This document shows positions 39,511-48,569 of a stretch of DNA of 64,000 nt, in pieces; positions within the stretch are counted from its first letter, which is position 1; every line of letters starts with the position of its first letter. The translations under genes were made by a program, and so were the position numbers. The stretch lies in the NCBI GenBank assembly GCA_003220535.1, contig QHSU01000055.1:186001-250000 (forward strand), read 5' to 3'. This DNA comes from Candidatus Rokuibacteriota bacterium. Lineage in GTDB: Bacteria; Methylomirabilota; Methylomirabilia; Rokubacteriales; CSP1-6. Below the pieces are notes generated by a model, which made no database searches, was not told the DNA's origin, and saw only the letters and a list, made by a program, of their open reading frames with translations.

Positions 39511-41062
39511 GGTGCTCTTCATCAACCCGGTGATCCGCGAGGAGGACGACCCCCGCCACGTCCCGTACGGGATGGCGCTGCTCGCCTCGATCGCAATCCG
39601 GGAAGGCCACCTCGTGCAGGTCTTCGACGCCAACGCCTGGCGCGCCTCGGACGCGGTCCTCACCCAGGTGCTCAAGGCGGACCGCTGGGATGTGATCGCC
39701 CTCGGCGGGATCACCACGGCGTACCGCTCGATCAAGCACATCGTCCGCCTGGCGAAGGAGCTCGTGCCCCAGGCCCTCGTGGTGGCCGGCGGCGGGTTCC
39801 TCACGAGCATGCCGCACGACATCATGCGCTTCCTGCCCCAGGTGGACGTCGGCGTCGTGGGCGAGGCGTTCGTGTCGTTCCCGGAGCTGCTCCGCCGGCT
39901 GGACGCGGCGAACCGCGACTGGGCCGCGGTGCCCGGGCTCGTCTGGCGCGACGCCGAGGGCCGATCGCGCCTCAACCAGGAGCAGCCACTGCTCGACGAC
40001 ATCGACGCGCTGCCGTACCCGAAATGGGAGCTGTTTCCCCTCGAGGTCTACTTCAAGAACAGCATGGCCCTCTACTCCGAAGAGGGGATGCTGGCCCGAC
40101 GGCGGCTCGACATCAACGCGAGCTACGGCTGCTCGTTGATCTGCCGCTTCTGCTTCCACCTGGGGATCGCCGGCGATTTGCAGCAGACCGAGAAGAACGG
40201 CGAGCGCGACGTCACGTTCACGCACAAGCGCCTCATCCGGTACCACAGCCCGCGCTACGTCGTCGACCTCGTGAAGTACGCGCGCCAGCGCTTCGGCATC
40301 GACTTCGTCGGGTTCCTCGATGAGAACCTCATGACCATGCACCAGTCCTCGGGCAAGACCTGGCTCACCGACATCGCCCGGCTCTGGATCGAGGAAGGGC
40401 TCCAGCCGCAATGCGTGCGGGACGGTGTCGAGCACGACGCCGAGCGGTGCCAGGGCGTGCACTGGGGCGGGACGAGCCACGCCACCCTCTGCAGCCCGGA
40501 GGTTCTGCGCGCGATCAAGCAGGCGGGCTGCTCGCACCTCGTCTACGGCTACGAGACCTTCTCGCCGCGCGTCATGAAGACGATCGGCAAGGGGGCAACG
40601 CCGGAGGCCAACGCGCGGTCGCTCCGATGGACGCTCGACGCGGGGATCCGCCCGATTCCGAACCAGATGATGGGCTTCCCCGACGAGGACTTCGACAGCC
40701 TCCGCGACAACGTGCTCGCCTGGAACCAGCTCGGGCTCCAGGTAAAGCCGTTCTTCGCCACGCCCTATCCCGGCACCGAGTGGTACCAGCAGTACAAGAG
40801 CCGGATCCTCGAGCAGTACGGCGGCGACCTCGAGGCGTTCCTGCTCGACGTGGGCGACGCCACGCGCGTGACCGCGGTCATCTCCAAGAAGTTCAACGCC
40901 GTGGAGCTCTACGGGCTCCGCGAGCTGATGGTGCTCCGCGACCTCCGGCGACTCGACGAGTACGAGAAGGAGTGGAACCGAGTGCACCCGGTCGATCCGC
41001 TGGCCGAGGAGAAGCAAGCCTGGGCCCGGCGGTTCGGCGACACCGTGAGGAGAGTCTCGTGA
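39503..41062 (+). CDS. B12-binding-domain radical SAM protein
   Basis: 519 aa from ATG 39503 (8-base overlap with DUF115). The N-terminal about 140 residues resemble a cobalamin-binding Rossmann domain (VLFINPVIREED, IALGGITTAYRSIKHIV, GEAFVSFPELL). The radical SAM core begins at about residue 200 with SYGCSLICRFCFH, giving C210-x3-C214-x2-C217. The Gly-rich and later motifs (YGYETFSPRVMKTIGKG, MMGFPDEDFDSLRDNV) fit. Such enzymes methylate or rearrange unactivated carbons, including in sugars. Its position suggests modification of the glycan or a nucleotide sugar. Confidence 0.85.
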   Translation: MAKVLFINPVIREEDDPRHVPYGMALLASIAIREGHLVQVFDANAWRASDAVLTQVLKADRWDVIALGGITTAYRSIKHIVRLAKELVPQALVVAGGGFLTSMPHDIMRFLPQVDVGVVGEAFVSFPELLRRLDAANRDWAAVPGLVWRDAEGRSRLNQEQPLLDDIDALPYPKWELFPLEVYFKNSMALYSEEGMLARRRLDINASYGCSLICRFCFHLGIAGDLQQTEKNGERDVTFTHKRLIRYHSPRYVVDLVKYARQRFGIDFVGFLDENLMTMHQSSGKTWLTDIARLWIEEGLQPQCVRDGVEHDAERCQGVHWGGTSHATLCSPEVLRAIKQAGCSHLVYGYETFSPRVMKTIGKGATPEANARSLRWTLDAGIRPIPNQMMGFPDEDFDSLRDNVLAWNQLGLQVKPFFATPYPGTEWYQQYKSRILEQYGGDLEAFLLDVGDATRVTAVISKKFNAVELYGLRELMVLRDLRRLDEYEKEWNRVHPVDPLAEEKQAWARRFGDTVRRVS

Positions 41063-42045
41063 AGCTCGCTATCGTCGGTCTGGGCTCGATCGGTCGCCGG
41101 CACCTCGGCAACTTCCACACGGTCGGCGTGGACGCGCTCGCCGCCTACGACGCGGCGCCGGCCGCGCGCGAGGCGGCCGCCGCGCAGTTCCCGTACGCCC
41201 GGATCGCGACCACCGTCGAGACGGCTCTCGACGGCGCCCAGGCCGTGATCGTCTGCACGCCGCCCGACTCGCACCTGGCGATCGCCCGGATGGCGGTCGA
41301 GCGCGGCCAGCACCTCATGATCGAGAAGCCGCTCACCCAGACCGTGGACGGCGTGGAAGACGTGCTGCGCGCGGCCGACGCGAACAACCTCCGCGTGCTC
41401 ACGGCCTACAACTGGCGCTACTGGCCGCCGATGCTGCTCGTCGAGCAGCTCTTGAAAGACGGCCGGATCGGTGCCGTGCGCGCCGGCCGCACCGAGTACG
41501 CGTACCACCTGCCGCAGCACCGCTATCCCGGTCGCGACTACCGCCAGTTCTACATGGCGCAGGCCCGGCAGGGGGGCGGGTGCGTGCTCGACGAGAGCCA
41601 TGCCATCGACTACATGCGCTGGCTGCTCGGCGACATCGTCGAGGTGAGCGCCCTCGTGGACCGCGTGTCGAGCCTCGAGATCGACACCGACGACATCGCC
41701 GACCTGACGGTGCGCTTCGCCTCCGGCTGCGTCGGGAACATCCACATGAACCTCTTCGCCTGGAACATGCACAGCCACTTCGAGCTGATGGGCGAGGACG
41801 GCGTGATCCAGTGGCGCCGGTTCGAGAACGAGATCCGCGTGTTCGACCCGAAGGCGAACCGCTGGGAGATCTACCCGTTCGGCTGCCAGCTCAACGACAT
41901 GTACGTCGACGAGGCGCGCCACTTCCTCGCGTGCGCCCGGGGCGAGGCGGTGCCCAAGTGCGACGGCTGGGACGGCTTCAAGACGATGAAGGTCATCGAT
42001 GCCGCCCGCCGCGCCTCCGCGGAGCGGCGCTGGGTGCGGGTCTAG
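41059..42045 (+). CDS. Gfo/Idh/MocA family oxidoreductase
   Basis: 328 aa from GTG 41059 (GTGA overlap). IVGLGSIGRRHLGNFH is the nucleotide motif, VIVCTPPDSHLAIARMA and HLMIEKPL (EKP) follow, and the substrate domain has TAYNWRYWPPM and GGCVLDESHAIDYMRWLLG (the D-x3-H-x2-D-type motif). It oxidises or reduces a sugar or sugar nucleotide with NAD(P). The order DUF115, radical SAM, Gfo/Idh, CMP-sugar synthetase suggests participation in tailoring a nonulosonic or related sugar. Confidence 0.85.
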   Translation: MKLAIVGLGSIGRRHLGNFHTVGVDALAAYDAAPAAREAAAAQFPYARIATTVETALDGAQAVIVCTPPDSHLAIARMAVERGQHLMIEKPLTQTVDGVEDVLRAADANNLRVLTAYNWRYWPPMLLVEQLLKDGRIGAVRAGRTEYAYHLPQHRYPGRDYRQFYMAQARQGGGCVLDESHAIDYMRWLLGDIVEVSALVDRVSSLEIDTDDIADLTVRFASGCVGNIHMNLFAWNMHSHFELMGEDGVIQWRRFENEIRVFDPKANRWEIYPFGCQLNDMYVDEARHFLACARGEAVPKCDGWDGFKTMKVIDAARRASAERRWVRV

Positions 42046-42049
42046 CGCG

Positions 42050-42772
42050 ATGGCGGCGCCCTACGCGTTCGCGGTCATCCCGGCGCGCGGCGGCTCGAAG
42101 GGCCTCCCCGGCAAGAACCTCAAGGCCCTCGGCGCGCTCTCGTTGATCGGTCACGCCGTCGCGTCGTGCCGCGAGGCGACGCGTCTCGCGCGCTTCCTGG
42201 TGTCCACGGACAGCGAAGCGATCGCCGCCGAGGCGCGACGGCACGGCGCCGAAGTGCCGTTCCTGCGCCCGGCGACGCTGGCGAGCGACGAGGCGGGGAT
42301 GGTGCCGGTCCTGCAACACGCGGTCCGCTGGCTCGAAGCGAACGGCGGTCCGCGCCCCGACCTCGTGGTCACGCTCCAGCCCACGTCGCCGTTCCGGGTC
42401 GGGGCCGATATCGACGAGACGATCGCGAAGGTCGTCGAGACGGACGCCGACTCGGCGCAGACAGTGACCGAGGCGGCCTACCACCCGTTTTTCATGAAGA
42501 CCCTGGACGGTGACCGCACCGTCGCGCTCTTCCACGACGGCCACAAGTACGTGCGGCGCCAGGACGCGCCGACGGTCTACCAGCCATCGGGCGCCGTGTA
42601 CGTCACGCGGTACGACGTCCTGATGACCGAGGGGCGCGTTCTCGGCGCCGACAACCGCGCCATCGTCCGAGGGTTCGAGGCGTCGGTCAACATCGACACG
42701 GAGTGGGATTTCCTGCTCGCCGAGCTCGTGCTCCGGCAAGGTCGGGCGCCCATTCCGCGTACGAGGCAATAG
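42050..42772 (+). CDS. legF: CMP-nonulosonic acid cytidylyltransferase (NeuA/LegF-like)
   Basis: 240 aa from ATG 42050. The CMP-sialate synthetase motif IPARGGSKGLPGKNLK occupies residues 10-25; STDSEAIAAEARRHGAEVPF, LQPTSPFRVGADIDE and FEASVNIDTEWDFLLAEL complete the family. It activates a nine-carbon nonulosonic acid to its CMP form. I call it LegF-like because PtmE and LegC, specific to the GDP-legionaminic route, are encoded downstream; a NeuA or PseF role cannot be excluded. Confidence 0.85.
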   Translation: MAAPYAFAVIPARGGSKGLPGKNLKALGALSLIGHAVASCREATRLARFLVSTDSEAIAAEARRHGAEVPFLRPATLASDEAGMVPVLQHAVRWLEANGGPRPDLVVTLQPTSPFRVGADIDETIAKVVETDADSAQTVTEAAYHPFFMKTLDGDRTVALFHDGHKYVRRQDAPTVYQPSGAVYVTRYDVLMTEGRVLGADNRAIVRGFEASVNIDTEWDFLLAELVLRQGRAPIPRTRQ

Positions 42773-42780
42773 AGGCTACC

Positions 42781-43410
42781 GTGGCGCGCCGCCTCCTCAT
42801 CGTGGGCGCGGGCGGGCACGGCCGCGCCGTCGCCGACGTCGCGGCGGCGACGGGCTGGACCCTTGCGGGCTTCATCGAGCGCGCGGGACCCGACGCGGGG
42901 CCGGACATCGTCGGGAGCGACGACGATCTTTCGGCCTGCGTGGTGCGGTACGCGATCGACGGCGCCGTCGTCGGCGTCGGCAACACCGCCCTCGGCCGGC
43001 GTGTCGAGCTCTTCGAGCGGCTGCGGGCGCTGGGGCTGGCACTGCCGACGCTCGTCCATCCGCGCGCCGCGCTGTCGTCGTCGGCCCGTCTGGGCGCCGG
43101 CTGCGTGGTGTTCCCGGGCGCCGTGCTTGGAGCCGGCGTCGTCGTCGGCGACAACGTGGTCGTCTACAGCGGCGCGATCGTCGAGCACGGCTGTCGGCTC
43201 GCCGACCACGTCTACCTCTCACCGGCGGCGGTACTCGCGGGCGAGGTCTGCGTCGAGGATGGGGCGTTCATCGGCGCCGGGGCGATCGTCGTGCCCCGCG
43301 TGACCGTCGGCAAGCAGGCGACCGTGGCCGCGGGCGCCGTCGTCGTGCACGACGTTCCCGCTGGCGAGACCGTCAAGGGCGTGCCGGCGCGCGGCGCGGG
43401 GCGGTCGTGA
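42781..43410 (+). CDS. NeuD/PglD/LegH-like sugar O/N-acyltransferase
   Basis: 209 aa from GTG 42781. An N-terminal PglD-type Rossmann domain (LLIVGAGGHGRAVADV) is followed by a left-handed beta-helix of hexapeptide repeats from about residue 100 (VVFPGAVLGAGVVVGDNVVV, HVYLSPAAVLAGEVCVEDGA). Members acetylate 4-amino sugars (PglD, LegH) or sialic acid (NeuD) with acetyl-CoA. In the legionaminic pathway the acetylation follows LegC. The exact target is inferred from context. Confidence 0.85.
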   Translation: MARRLLIVGAGGHGRAVADVAAATGWTLAGFIERAGPDAGPDIVGSDDDLSACVVRYAIDGAVVGVGNTALGRRVELFERLRALGLALPTLVHPRAALSSSARLGAGCVVFPGAVLGAGVVVGDNVVVYSGAIVEHGCRLADHVYLSPAAVLAGEVCVEDGAFIGAGAIVVPRVTVGKQATVAAGAVVVHDVPAGETVKGVPARGAGRS

Positions 43411-45308
43411 GCGGCGTGCTGATCGTGGCGGAGGCGCCGCGAAGCGCTGGCGAATATCGCCGACCGTGGGTGCGACGGCTCTACCCCAGCTACGTCAGGC
43501 GCTACCAACGCCTCATCGCACGTGCGTGCGCTCGAGTCGGCGGCGAGAGCGCGACCCTGCTCGCCGGCCGTGAGTTCGTCGAGGAGGACGAGCTGCCGGT
43601 CAGTGTGGCGCGGCGCTACTACGACGCGGAGACGCTGCGTGCCGAAGACTCGCTCGCGCAGCGAGCGCGCGAGCTGTTCGACGCCTGGTGGCCCGCGAAA
43701 AATGTCGAGCCTGACCTGACCGCGGATGGCGTCTGGCTCCCGGACGTGATGAGCGTGGGCAAGCCCCTGCTGCTCCGCCTCGAAGTCGTGGAGTTTGCGG
43801 CGATCCTCCAGCGCGTGCTCGACGAGGTCAAGCCCGATCACGTCGTGCTCGTCACCGGCGCGTCGTCGGTCGAGCAGGTGGCGCGGGCTCTCGCGACGGA
43901 TCGAGGGCTCCCGACGCGGGTCGCCTCATGGTTCCCGCCCGCAGTGACTCTGGCCGCCGCCGGCCGCTGGCTACGCCGGCGCGAGGAGCGTCAGGCGCTC
44001 GACAGCCTGTTGAGGCATGAGCGACGGCCGGTAGCCCCGTCCGGGTCGCGCTATCTCCTGTCCGTCTCGCACGCCCGCCACTTCATGATGGTCAATCCGC
44101 TGGCTCACGCTCTCCACGAGCGCGGCCTCGACTGCCGTGTGGTCGCCTCGACGCGCGAGAACACGCAACTGGAGGCGCCCCTGCGACAGCTCGCTAAGGA
44201 GGAAGGGACCTCAGCGGCGTATTTCATGGACTATCTGCCTCCACGCGAGGCCGTTCGCCTGGTGCGAGCTCTGAGTCCGGTCATGCGGAGGCTGCGGCGT
44301 GCCCCGGCGGCGCCGCGATCCGCGCTGGACTCGGTGTTGGCCCGGTATCGTCGCCACGCCGCCACGTGGACCCTGGCGACGGCGCGGCTCTACCTCGCGG
44401 CGGCGTTTCGCATTCTCGACGCGCATCGCCCCGATGCGGTCGTGATCACGAGCGATCGCCGCATGTCGGAGCAAGCGCTGGCGCGGGCGGCGCGTGCCCG
44501 CGGTATCCCGACACTGCTCTACTGGGGCGGCGCAATCCTCGGCCGTGATCGCACGGGTCTGTTCGACGTCGCCGACCGACTCCTGGTGTTCGGCGAGCAC
44601 ATCCAGACTGCGTTGACCAGGCAGGGGATCGAGCCGACCCGCGTCGTCGTGATCGGCGATCCGCGGGCGGACGCCGTGCGTCGCACCGCCCGCGAGGCGG
44701 TGCGCGCCCGGGTGTTCGCCGACTTCGGGCTCGCGTCCGACCGCCCGCTCCTCGTGCTGGTTTCCAAGTACGAGTCGTTCCTCTTCTCGGCCAGCGAGAA
44801 GGAGGCCTTGTACCTGACCGTGCGCGACGCGACGCGGGCGCTCGGGGCCGTCAACGTCGTCATCAAGGCGCACCCGAACGAGAACCTGGCGGTCCTGCGC
44901 GAGAAGCTCGCCGGCTGGGGCTGGTCCGACGTCCGGCTCGAGCAGGACTACGACATCCATCGACTCTTCGGCGCCGCCGACGTCGCCCTCATGGTGACCT
45001 CGATGGCGGGCATCGAGGCGATGGCCCTGGGCTGTCCCGTGGTCGCCGTGCAGACGCCGGGCAAGGATTTCGAAGGGCAGGGGATGCCGCCGTACGTTTC
45101 CGCTGGCGCCGTGGAACGCGTCGACGCCGGTGACGTCGAGGGGCTCACCGGGACACTCCGCCGCCTCCTCACCGATCCCGCCGCGCGCTCGGCGCTGGCC
45201 GAACGCGGGCGCGCCTTCGCCGCGCGCTACGTGCACCCGGTGGACGGCGCGCTCGCCGAGCGGCTCGATGCGCTGGTCGTCGACCTCGGGCGGGAACGCG
45301 CGCGATGA
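43407..45308 (+). CDS. GT-B-fold protein, CDP-glycerol/UDP-GlcNAc-2-epimerase-like transferase
   Basis: 633 aa from GTG 43407. The C-terminal half (about residues 400-590) is GT-B-like: VVVIGDPRADAVRR, LLVLVSKYESFLFSASEKEA, VNVVIKAHPNENL, FGAADVALMVTSMAGIEAMA and GCPVVAVQTPGKDF, as in CDP-glycerol phosphotransferase-type and capsule transferases. The N-terminal part (about 1-230) has an additional Rossmann-like segment (KPDHVVLVTGASSVEQVARA). It lies inside the nonulosonic-acid gene run and may transfer the CMP-activated sugar. The assignment is tentative. Confidence 0.65.
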   Translation: MSGVLIVAEAPRSAGEYRRPWVRRLYPSYVRRYQRLIARACARVGGESATLLAGREFVEEDELPVSVARRYYDAETLRAEDSLAQRARELFDAWWPAKNVEPDLTADGVWLPDVMSVGKPLLLRLEVVEFAAILQRVLDEVKPDHVVLVTGASSVEQVARALATDRGLPTRVASWFPPAVTLAAAGRWLRRREERQALDSLLRHERRPVAPSGSRYLLSVSHARHFMMVNPLAHALHERGLDCRVVASTRENTQLEAPLRQLAKEEGTSAAYFMDYLPPREAVRLVRALSPVMRRLRRAPAAPRSALDSVLARYRRHAATWTLATARLYLAAAFRILDAHRPDAVVITSDRRMSEQALARAARARGIPTLLYWGGAILGRDRTGLFDVADRLLVFGEHIQTALTRQGIEPTRVVVIGDPRADAVRRTAREAVRARVFADFGLASDRPLLVLVSKYESFLFSASEKEALYLTVRDATRALGAVNVVIKAHPNENLAVLREKLAGWGWSDVRLEQDYDIHRLFGAADVALMVTSMAGIEAMALGCPVVAVQTPGKDFEGQGMPPYVSAGAVERVDAGDVEGLTGTLRRLLTDPAARSALAERGRAFAARYVHPVDGALAERLDALVVDLGRERAR

Positions 45309-46363
45309 GCGCCGCGGCTCCCTTCGTCATCGCCGGGCGGACCCTCGGGCCCGGGCAGCCGGTGTTCGTCGTCGCCGAGGCGGGCGTGAACCACAACGGC
45401 GACGCGGCGCTGGCACGGGCGCTGATCGACGCGGCGGCGGAGAGCGGCGCGGATGCGGTGAAGTTCCAGACCTTCTGCACGTCGGCGCTCACGAGCCAGT
45501 CGGCGCCGAAAGCGACGTACCAGATCGAGACGACGGGCGCCGGCGAGAGTCAGAGCCAGATGCTGACGCGTCTGGAGCTCTCGGTCGACACGCTCGCCGC
45601 GCTCCAGGCTCATGCCGCCGGCCGCCGGATCGTCTTCTTCTCGGCGCCGTTCGACGAGGCCAGCGCCGATACGCTCGAGGCGCTCGGAGTGCCGATGTTC
45701 AAGATCCCCTCGGGCGAGATCACGAACCTCCCGCTGCTCCGGCATATCACGACCAAGGGCAAGCCGATCATCCTGTCGACGGGCATGTCCACGCTCGATG
45801 AAGTCGCCGCGGCGCTCGCGGCGATCCGCGGCGTAGCGGACGTGCCGGTGGCGCTCCTGCACTGCCTGAGCGCCTATCCGGCGCCCGTCGGCGACGTCAA
45901 CCTCAGAGCCATGGACACGCTACGCGAGCGCTTCGCCTGCCCCGTGGGCTTGTCGGACCACACGCTCGGTCTGGAGGTCGCGCTCGCCGCGGTGGCGCGC
46001 GGCGCCGCGATCGTGGAGAAGCACCTCACGCTCGACAAGGCGCTCCCTGGTCCCGACCACCGCGCCTCGCTCGAGCCCGGCGAAATGGCGGCGCTCGTGC
46101 GGGGCATCCGGAACGTCGAAGCCGCGCTTGGTGACGGAGAGAAGAGGCCCATGCCCTCGGAGCTGGACACGCGGCGGGTCGCTCGCAAGAGCCTCGTCGC
46201 CGCCCGGCCGATCCGCGCGGGGGAACATCTCGCCAAGGACGCCGTCGCGATCAAGCGACCCGGCACGGGCGTGTCACCGGCGGAGCTCGAGCAGGCGCTC
46301 GGCCGGCGCGTCAGGCGGGATCTCGCGGCCGACGACGTGATCGACTGGACGGTCCTGGAATGA
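45305..46363 (+). CDS. legI: Nonulosonic acid synthase (NeuB/LegI-like) with SAF domain
   Basis: 352 aa from ATG 45305 (ATGA overlap). VFVVAEAGVNHNGDAALARA, DAVKFQTFCTSALTSQSAPKA, FKIPSGEITNLPLL, ILSTGMSTLDEVAAAL, LSDHTLGLEVALAAVARGA and EKHLTLDKALPGPDH are the NeuB-family active-site blocks. The last about 60 residues (SLVAARPIRAGEHLAKDAVA) are the antifreeze-like SAF domain. It condenses phosphoenolpyruvate with an N-acetylated hexosamine, giving the nine-carbon acid. Confidence 0.9.
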   Translation: MSAAAPFVIAGRTLGPGQPVFVVAEAGVNHNGDAALARALIDAAAESGADAVKFQTFCTSALTSQSAPKATYQIETTGAGESQSQMLTRLELSVDTLAALQAHAAGRRIVFFSAPFDEASADTLEALGVPMFKIPSGEITNLPLLRHITTKGKPIILSTGMSTLDEVAAALAAIRGVADVPVALLHCLSAYPAPVGDVNLRAMDTLRERFACPVGLSDHTLGLEVALAAVARGAAIVEKHLTLDKALPGPDHRASLEPGEMAALVRGIRNVEAALGDGEKRPMPSELDTRRVARKSLVAARPIRAGEHLAKDAVAIKRPGTGVSPAELEQALGRRVRRDLAADDVIDWTVLE

Positions 46364-47520
46364 GCGAGATGCCTCGAACGGTGGCCGTGGTCTCCGTCTC
46401 CCGGTCCGATTGGGGGCATCTCCGGTCGGTCTTGATCGAGCTGCGGGCGTCACCCCACGTTCACCTGCTCCTCTTCGTGGGCGGCATGCACCTGGCGGCC
46501 GCGTTCGGTCGGAGCGTGGATCTGATCGAGGCCGAGGGATGGCCGATCGCCGAGCGGATCGACATGCTGGAGCCCCTGGACTCCCCGGAAGCCGTCGCGA
46601 CGTCGATCGGCCGTGGCATGGCGGGCTTCGCCCGCGCCTACGCGCGTCATCGACCCGACCTGCTCCTCGTGCTGGGCGATCGCTTCGAGATGCTGTCGGC
46701 GGCCGTCGCTGCGCTGCCGTTCGTGCTGCCGGTGGCGCACGTGCACGGCGGCGAGGTGACGGAAGGGGCGATCGACAATCAGATTCGCCACGCGATCACC
46801 AAGTGCTCCCATCTCCACTTCGTGTCCGCCGAGCCGCACGCGCGGCGCGTGGCGGCGATGGGTGAGGAGAACTGGCGCATTCATACCGTGGGCGCGCCCG
46901 GGCTCGATCGCATCCGGACGGCGCCGGTGCTGTCCCGGGCCGAGGTCGCGCAGCGGCTCGGGGTGGCGGAGACGGATCGGTGGCTGGTCGTCACGTTCCA
47001 TCCGGTCACGCTGGAGTATCGGGAGACCGGCCGTCACGTGGAGGAACTGCTCGCCGCTCTCGAGAAGGTCGACGCCTCGTTCGTCGTGACATATCCCAAC
47101 GCCGACACGGCCGGCCGCACCGTCATCAGGCATCTCGAAGAGTTCGCGGGGCGACACCCCCGCGTCCGGCTGATCCGGAATCTGGGCGACGGCGTCTACC
47201 TCTCGCTCTTGCGTCACGTCGATGCGATGATCGGCAACTCGTCGAGCGGCCTCATCGAGGCCCCGTCCTTCGAGCTTCCGGTGGTGAACGTCGGCGCGCG
47301 GCAGGCGGGCCGCCTGCGCGCCGCCAACGTCGTCGACGTCGAGCCCGAGCGGGACGAGATCGTGGCCGGCATCGACGCGGTGCTGGCGCCCGGGTTCCGC
47401 GACGGTCTGCGCGGCATGACGAACCCCTACGGCGACGGGCACGCGGCCGAGCGAATCGTCCGAATCCTCCGGACGGTGGATCTCGGGCCCCGCCTGGCCC
47501 GAAAGCGCGAGGTCGAATGA
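46360..47520 (+). CDS. legG: Hydrolysing UDP/GDP-N-acetylhexosamine 2-epimerase (NeuC/LegG-like)
   Basis: 386 aa from ATG 46360. VVSVSRSDWGHLRSVL, LVLGDRFEMLSAAVAAL, VAHVHGGEVTEGAIDNQIRH, CSHLHFVSAEPH and IGNSSSGLIEAPSFELPVVN are the NeuC/LegG signatures. It hydrolyses the nucleotide and epimerises C2, providing the ManNAc-type precursor for LegI. It overlaps LegI upstream and PtmE downstream (ATGA both sides), so the three are coupled. Confidence 0.9.
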   Translation: MSEMPRTVAVVSVSRSDWGHLRSVLIELRASPHVHLLLFVGGMHLAAAFGRSVDLIEAEGWPIAERIDMLEPLDSPEAVATSIGRGMAGFARAYARHRPDLLLVLGDRFEMLSAAVAALPFVLPVAHVHGGEVTEGAIDNQIRHAITKCSHLHFVSAEPHARRVAAMGEENWRIHTVGAPGLDRIRTAPVLSRAEVAQRLGVAETDRWLVVTFHPVTLEYRETGRHVEELLAALEKVDASFVVTYPNADTAGRTVIRHLEEFAGRHPRVRLIRNLGDGVYLSLLRHVDAMIGNSSSGLIEAPSFELPVVNVGARQAGRLRAANVVDVEPERDEIVAGIDAVLAPGFRDGLRGMTNPYGDGHAAERIVRILRTVDLGPRLARKREVE

Positions 47521-48569
47521 ATCCCGGCGACCTGTTTGTCGGCGAAGGGGCGACACTCCGCGAAGCGCTGGAACGCGTGTCGAAGACCGGCAAGGGGTTG
47601 GCACTCGTCGTGGACGCCGAGCGGCGTCTCCTCGGCATCGCGACCGACGGCGACCTCCGCAAGGCCATCCTGCGCGGGGTGCCGCTCGCCGCGCTGGTGG
47701 ACGAGGCGATGAATCGATCACCGATCGTCGGCGCCGCGGGCATCTCGACCGCCGACGCGCTCGGGCTGATGCGCAGTCGCGCGATCCGTCAGCTCCCGAT
47801 CGTCGACGACCGACGCAATGTCGTGGACGTGCTGTTCTTCGAAAAGCTGCTGGAGCCGCAACCGCTGCCGAACGCGGCCGTGATCATGGCAGGAGGCACG
47901 GGTAGCCGCTTACGCCCGCTCACCGAGGCGACACCGAAGCCCCTGCTCACGATCGGCGGCAAGCCCTTGCTCGAGATCATGATCGAGCGGCTGAGGATCG
48001 CTGGTTTCCGTCAGATCTTCATGACCCTGCACTACATGAGCCACGTGATCAGGGAGTACTTTGGCGATGGCACCCGGTTCGGCGTCAGCATTGACTATCA
48101 CTTGGAGGAATCGCCGCGCGGTACGGCTGGCTCGCTGCACGACCTCCGGCGTGAGTTCGATCGTCCGTTTCTACTCGTGAACGCCGACATCCTCACGAAG
48201 TGCGACTTCCGGGAGATGCTCAAATTCCACGAGCGCCACCGTGCGGTCATGACCGTCGGTACTGTTCCGTACACCGTGGACATGCCGTACGGAATCCTCG
48301 AGGTGGACGGCGAGCGACTGGCCGGCGTGACCGAGAAGCCACGGTTCGACTTCGTGATCAACGCCGGGATCTACGTCGTGTCACCACTCGCGATCGAGCT
48401 CACTCTCCGTCCCGGCGGTGCAGTCGACGTCCCTGAGGTGATCAACCGACTGATGGAATTGAAGCAGCATGTCGTTGCCTTTCCCATCCGCGAGTACTGG
48501 CTGGACGTCGGCCGCCACCCGGACTTCGAGAAGGCCAACCGCGACGTCGCGGAAGGGCTCCTCGAATGA
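47517..48569 (+). CDS. ptmE: CBS-domain sugar-1-phosphate guanylyltransferase (PtmE-like)
   Basis: 350 aa from ATG 47517. Two CBS domains fill residues 1-112 (LRKAILRGVPLAALVDEAMN, RSRAIRQLPIVDDRRNVVDV). The nucleotidyltransferase domain follows with VIMAGGTGSRLRPLTEATPK (about 122-141), RGTAGSLHDL and VNADILTKCDF. This architecture matches Campylobacter PtmE, which makes GDP-GlcN in the legionaminic acid pathway. The later part of the gene has noticeably lower G+C at third positions than its neighbours. Confidence 0.85.
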   Translation: MNPGDLFVGEGATLREALERVSKTGKGLALVVDAERRLLGIATDGDLRKAILRGVPLAALVDEAMNRSPIVGAAGISTADALGLMRSRAIRQLPIVDDRRNVVDVLFFEKLLEPQPLPNAAVIMAGGTGSRLRPLTEATPKPLLTIGGKPLLEIMIERLRIAGFRQIFMTLHYMSHVIREYFGDGTRFGVSIDYHLEESPRGTAGSLHDLRREFDRPFLLVNADILTKCDFREMLKFHERHRAVMTVGTVPYTVDMPYGILEVDGERLAGVTEKPRFDFVINAGIYVVSPLAIELTLRPGGAVDVPEVINRLMELKQHVVAFPIREYWLDVGRHPDFEKANRDVAEGLLE

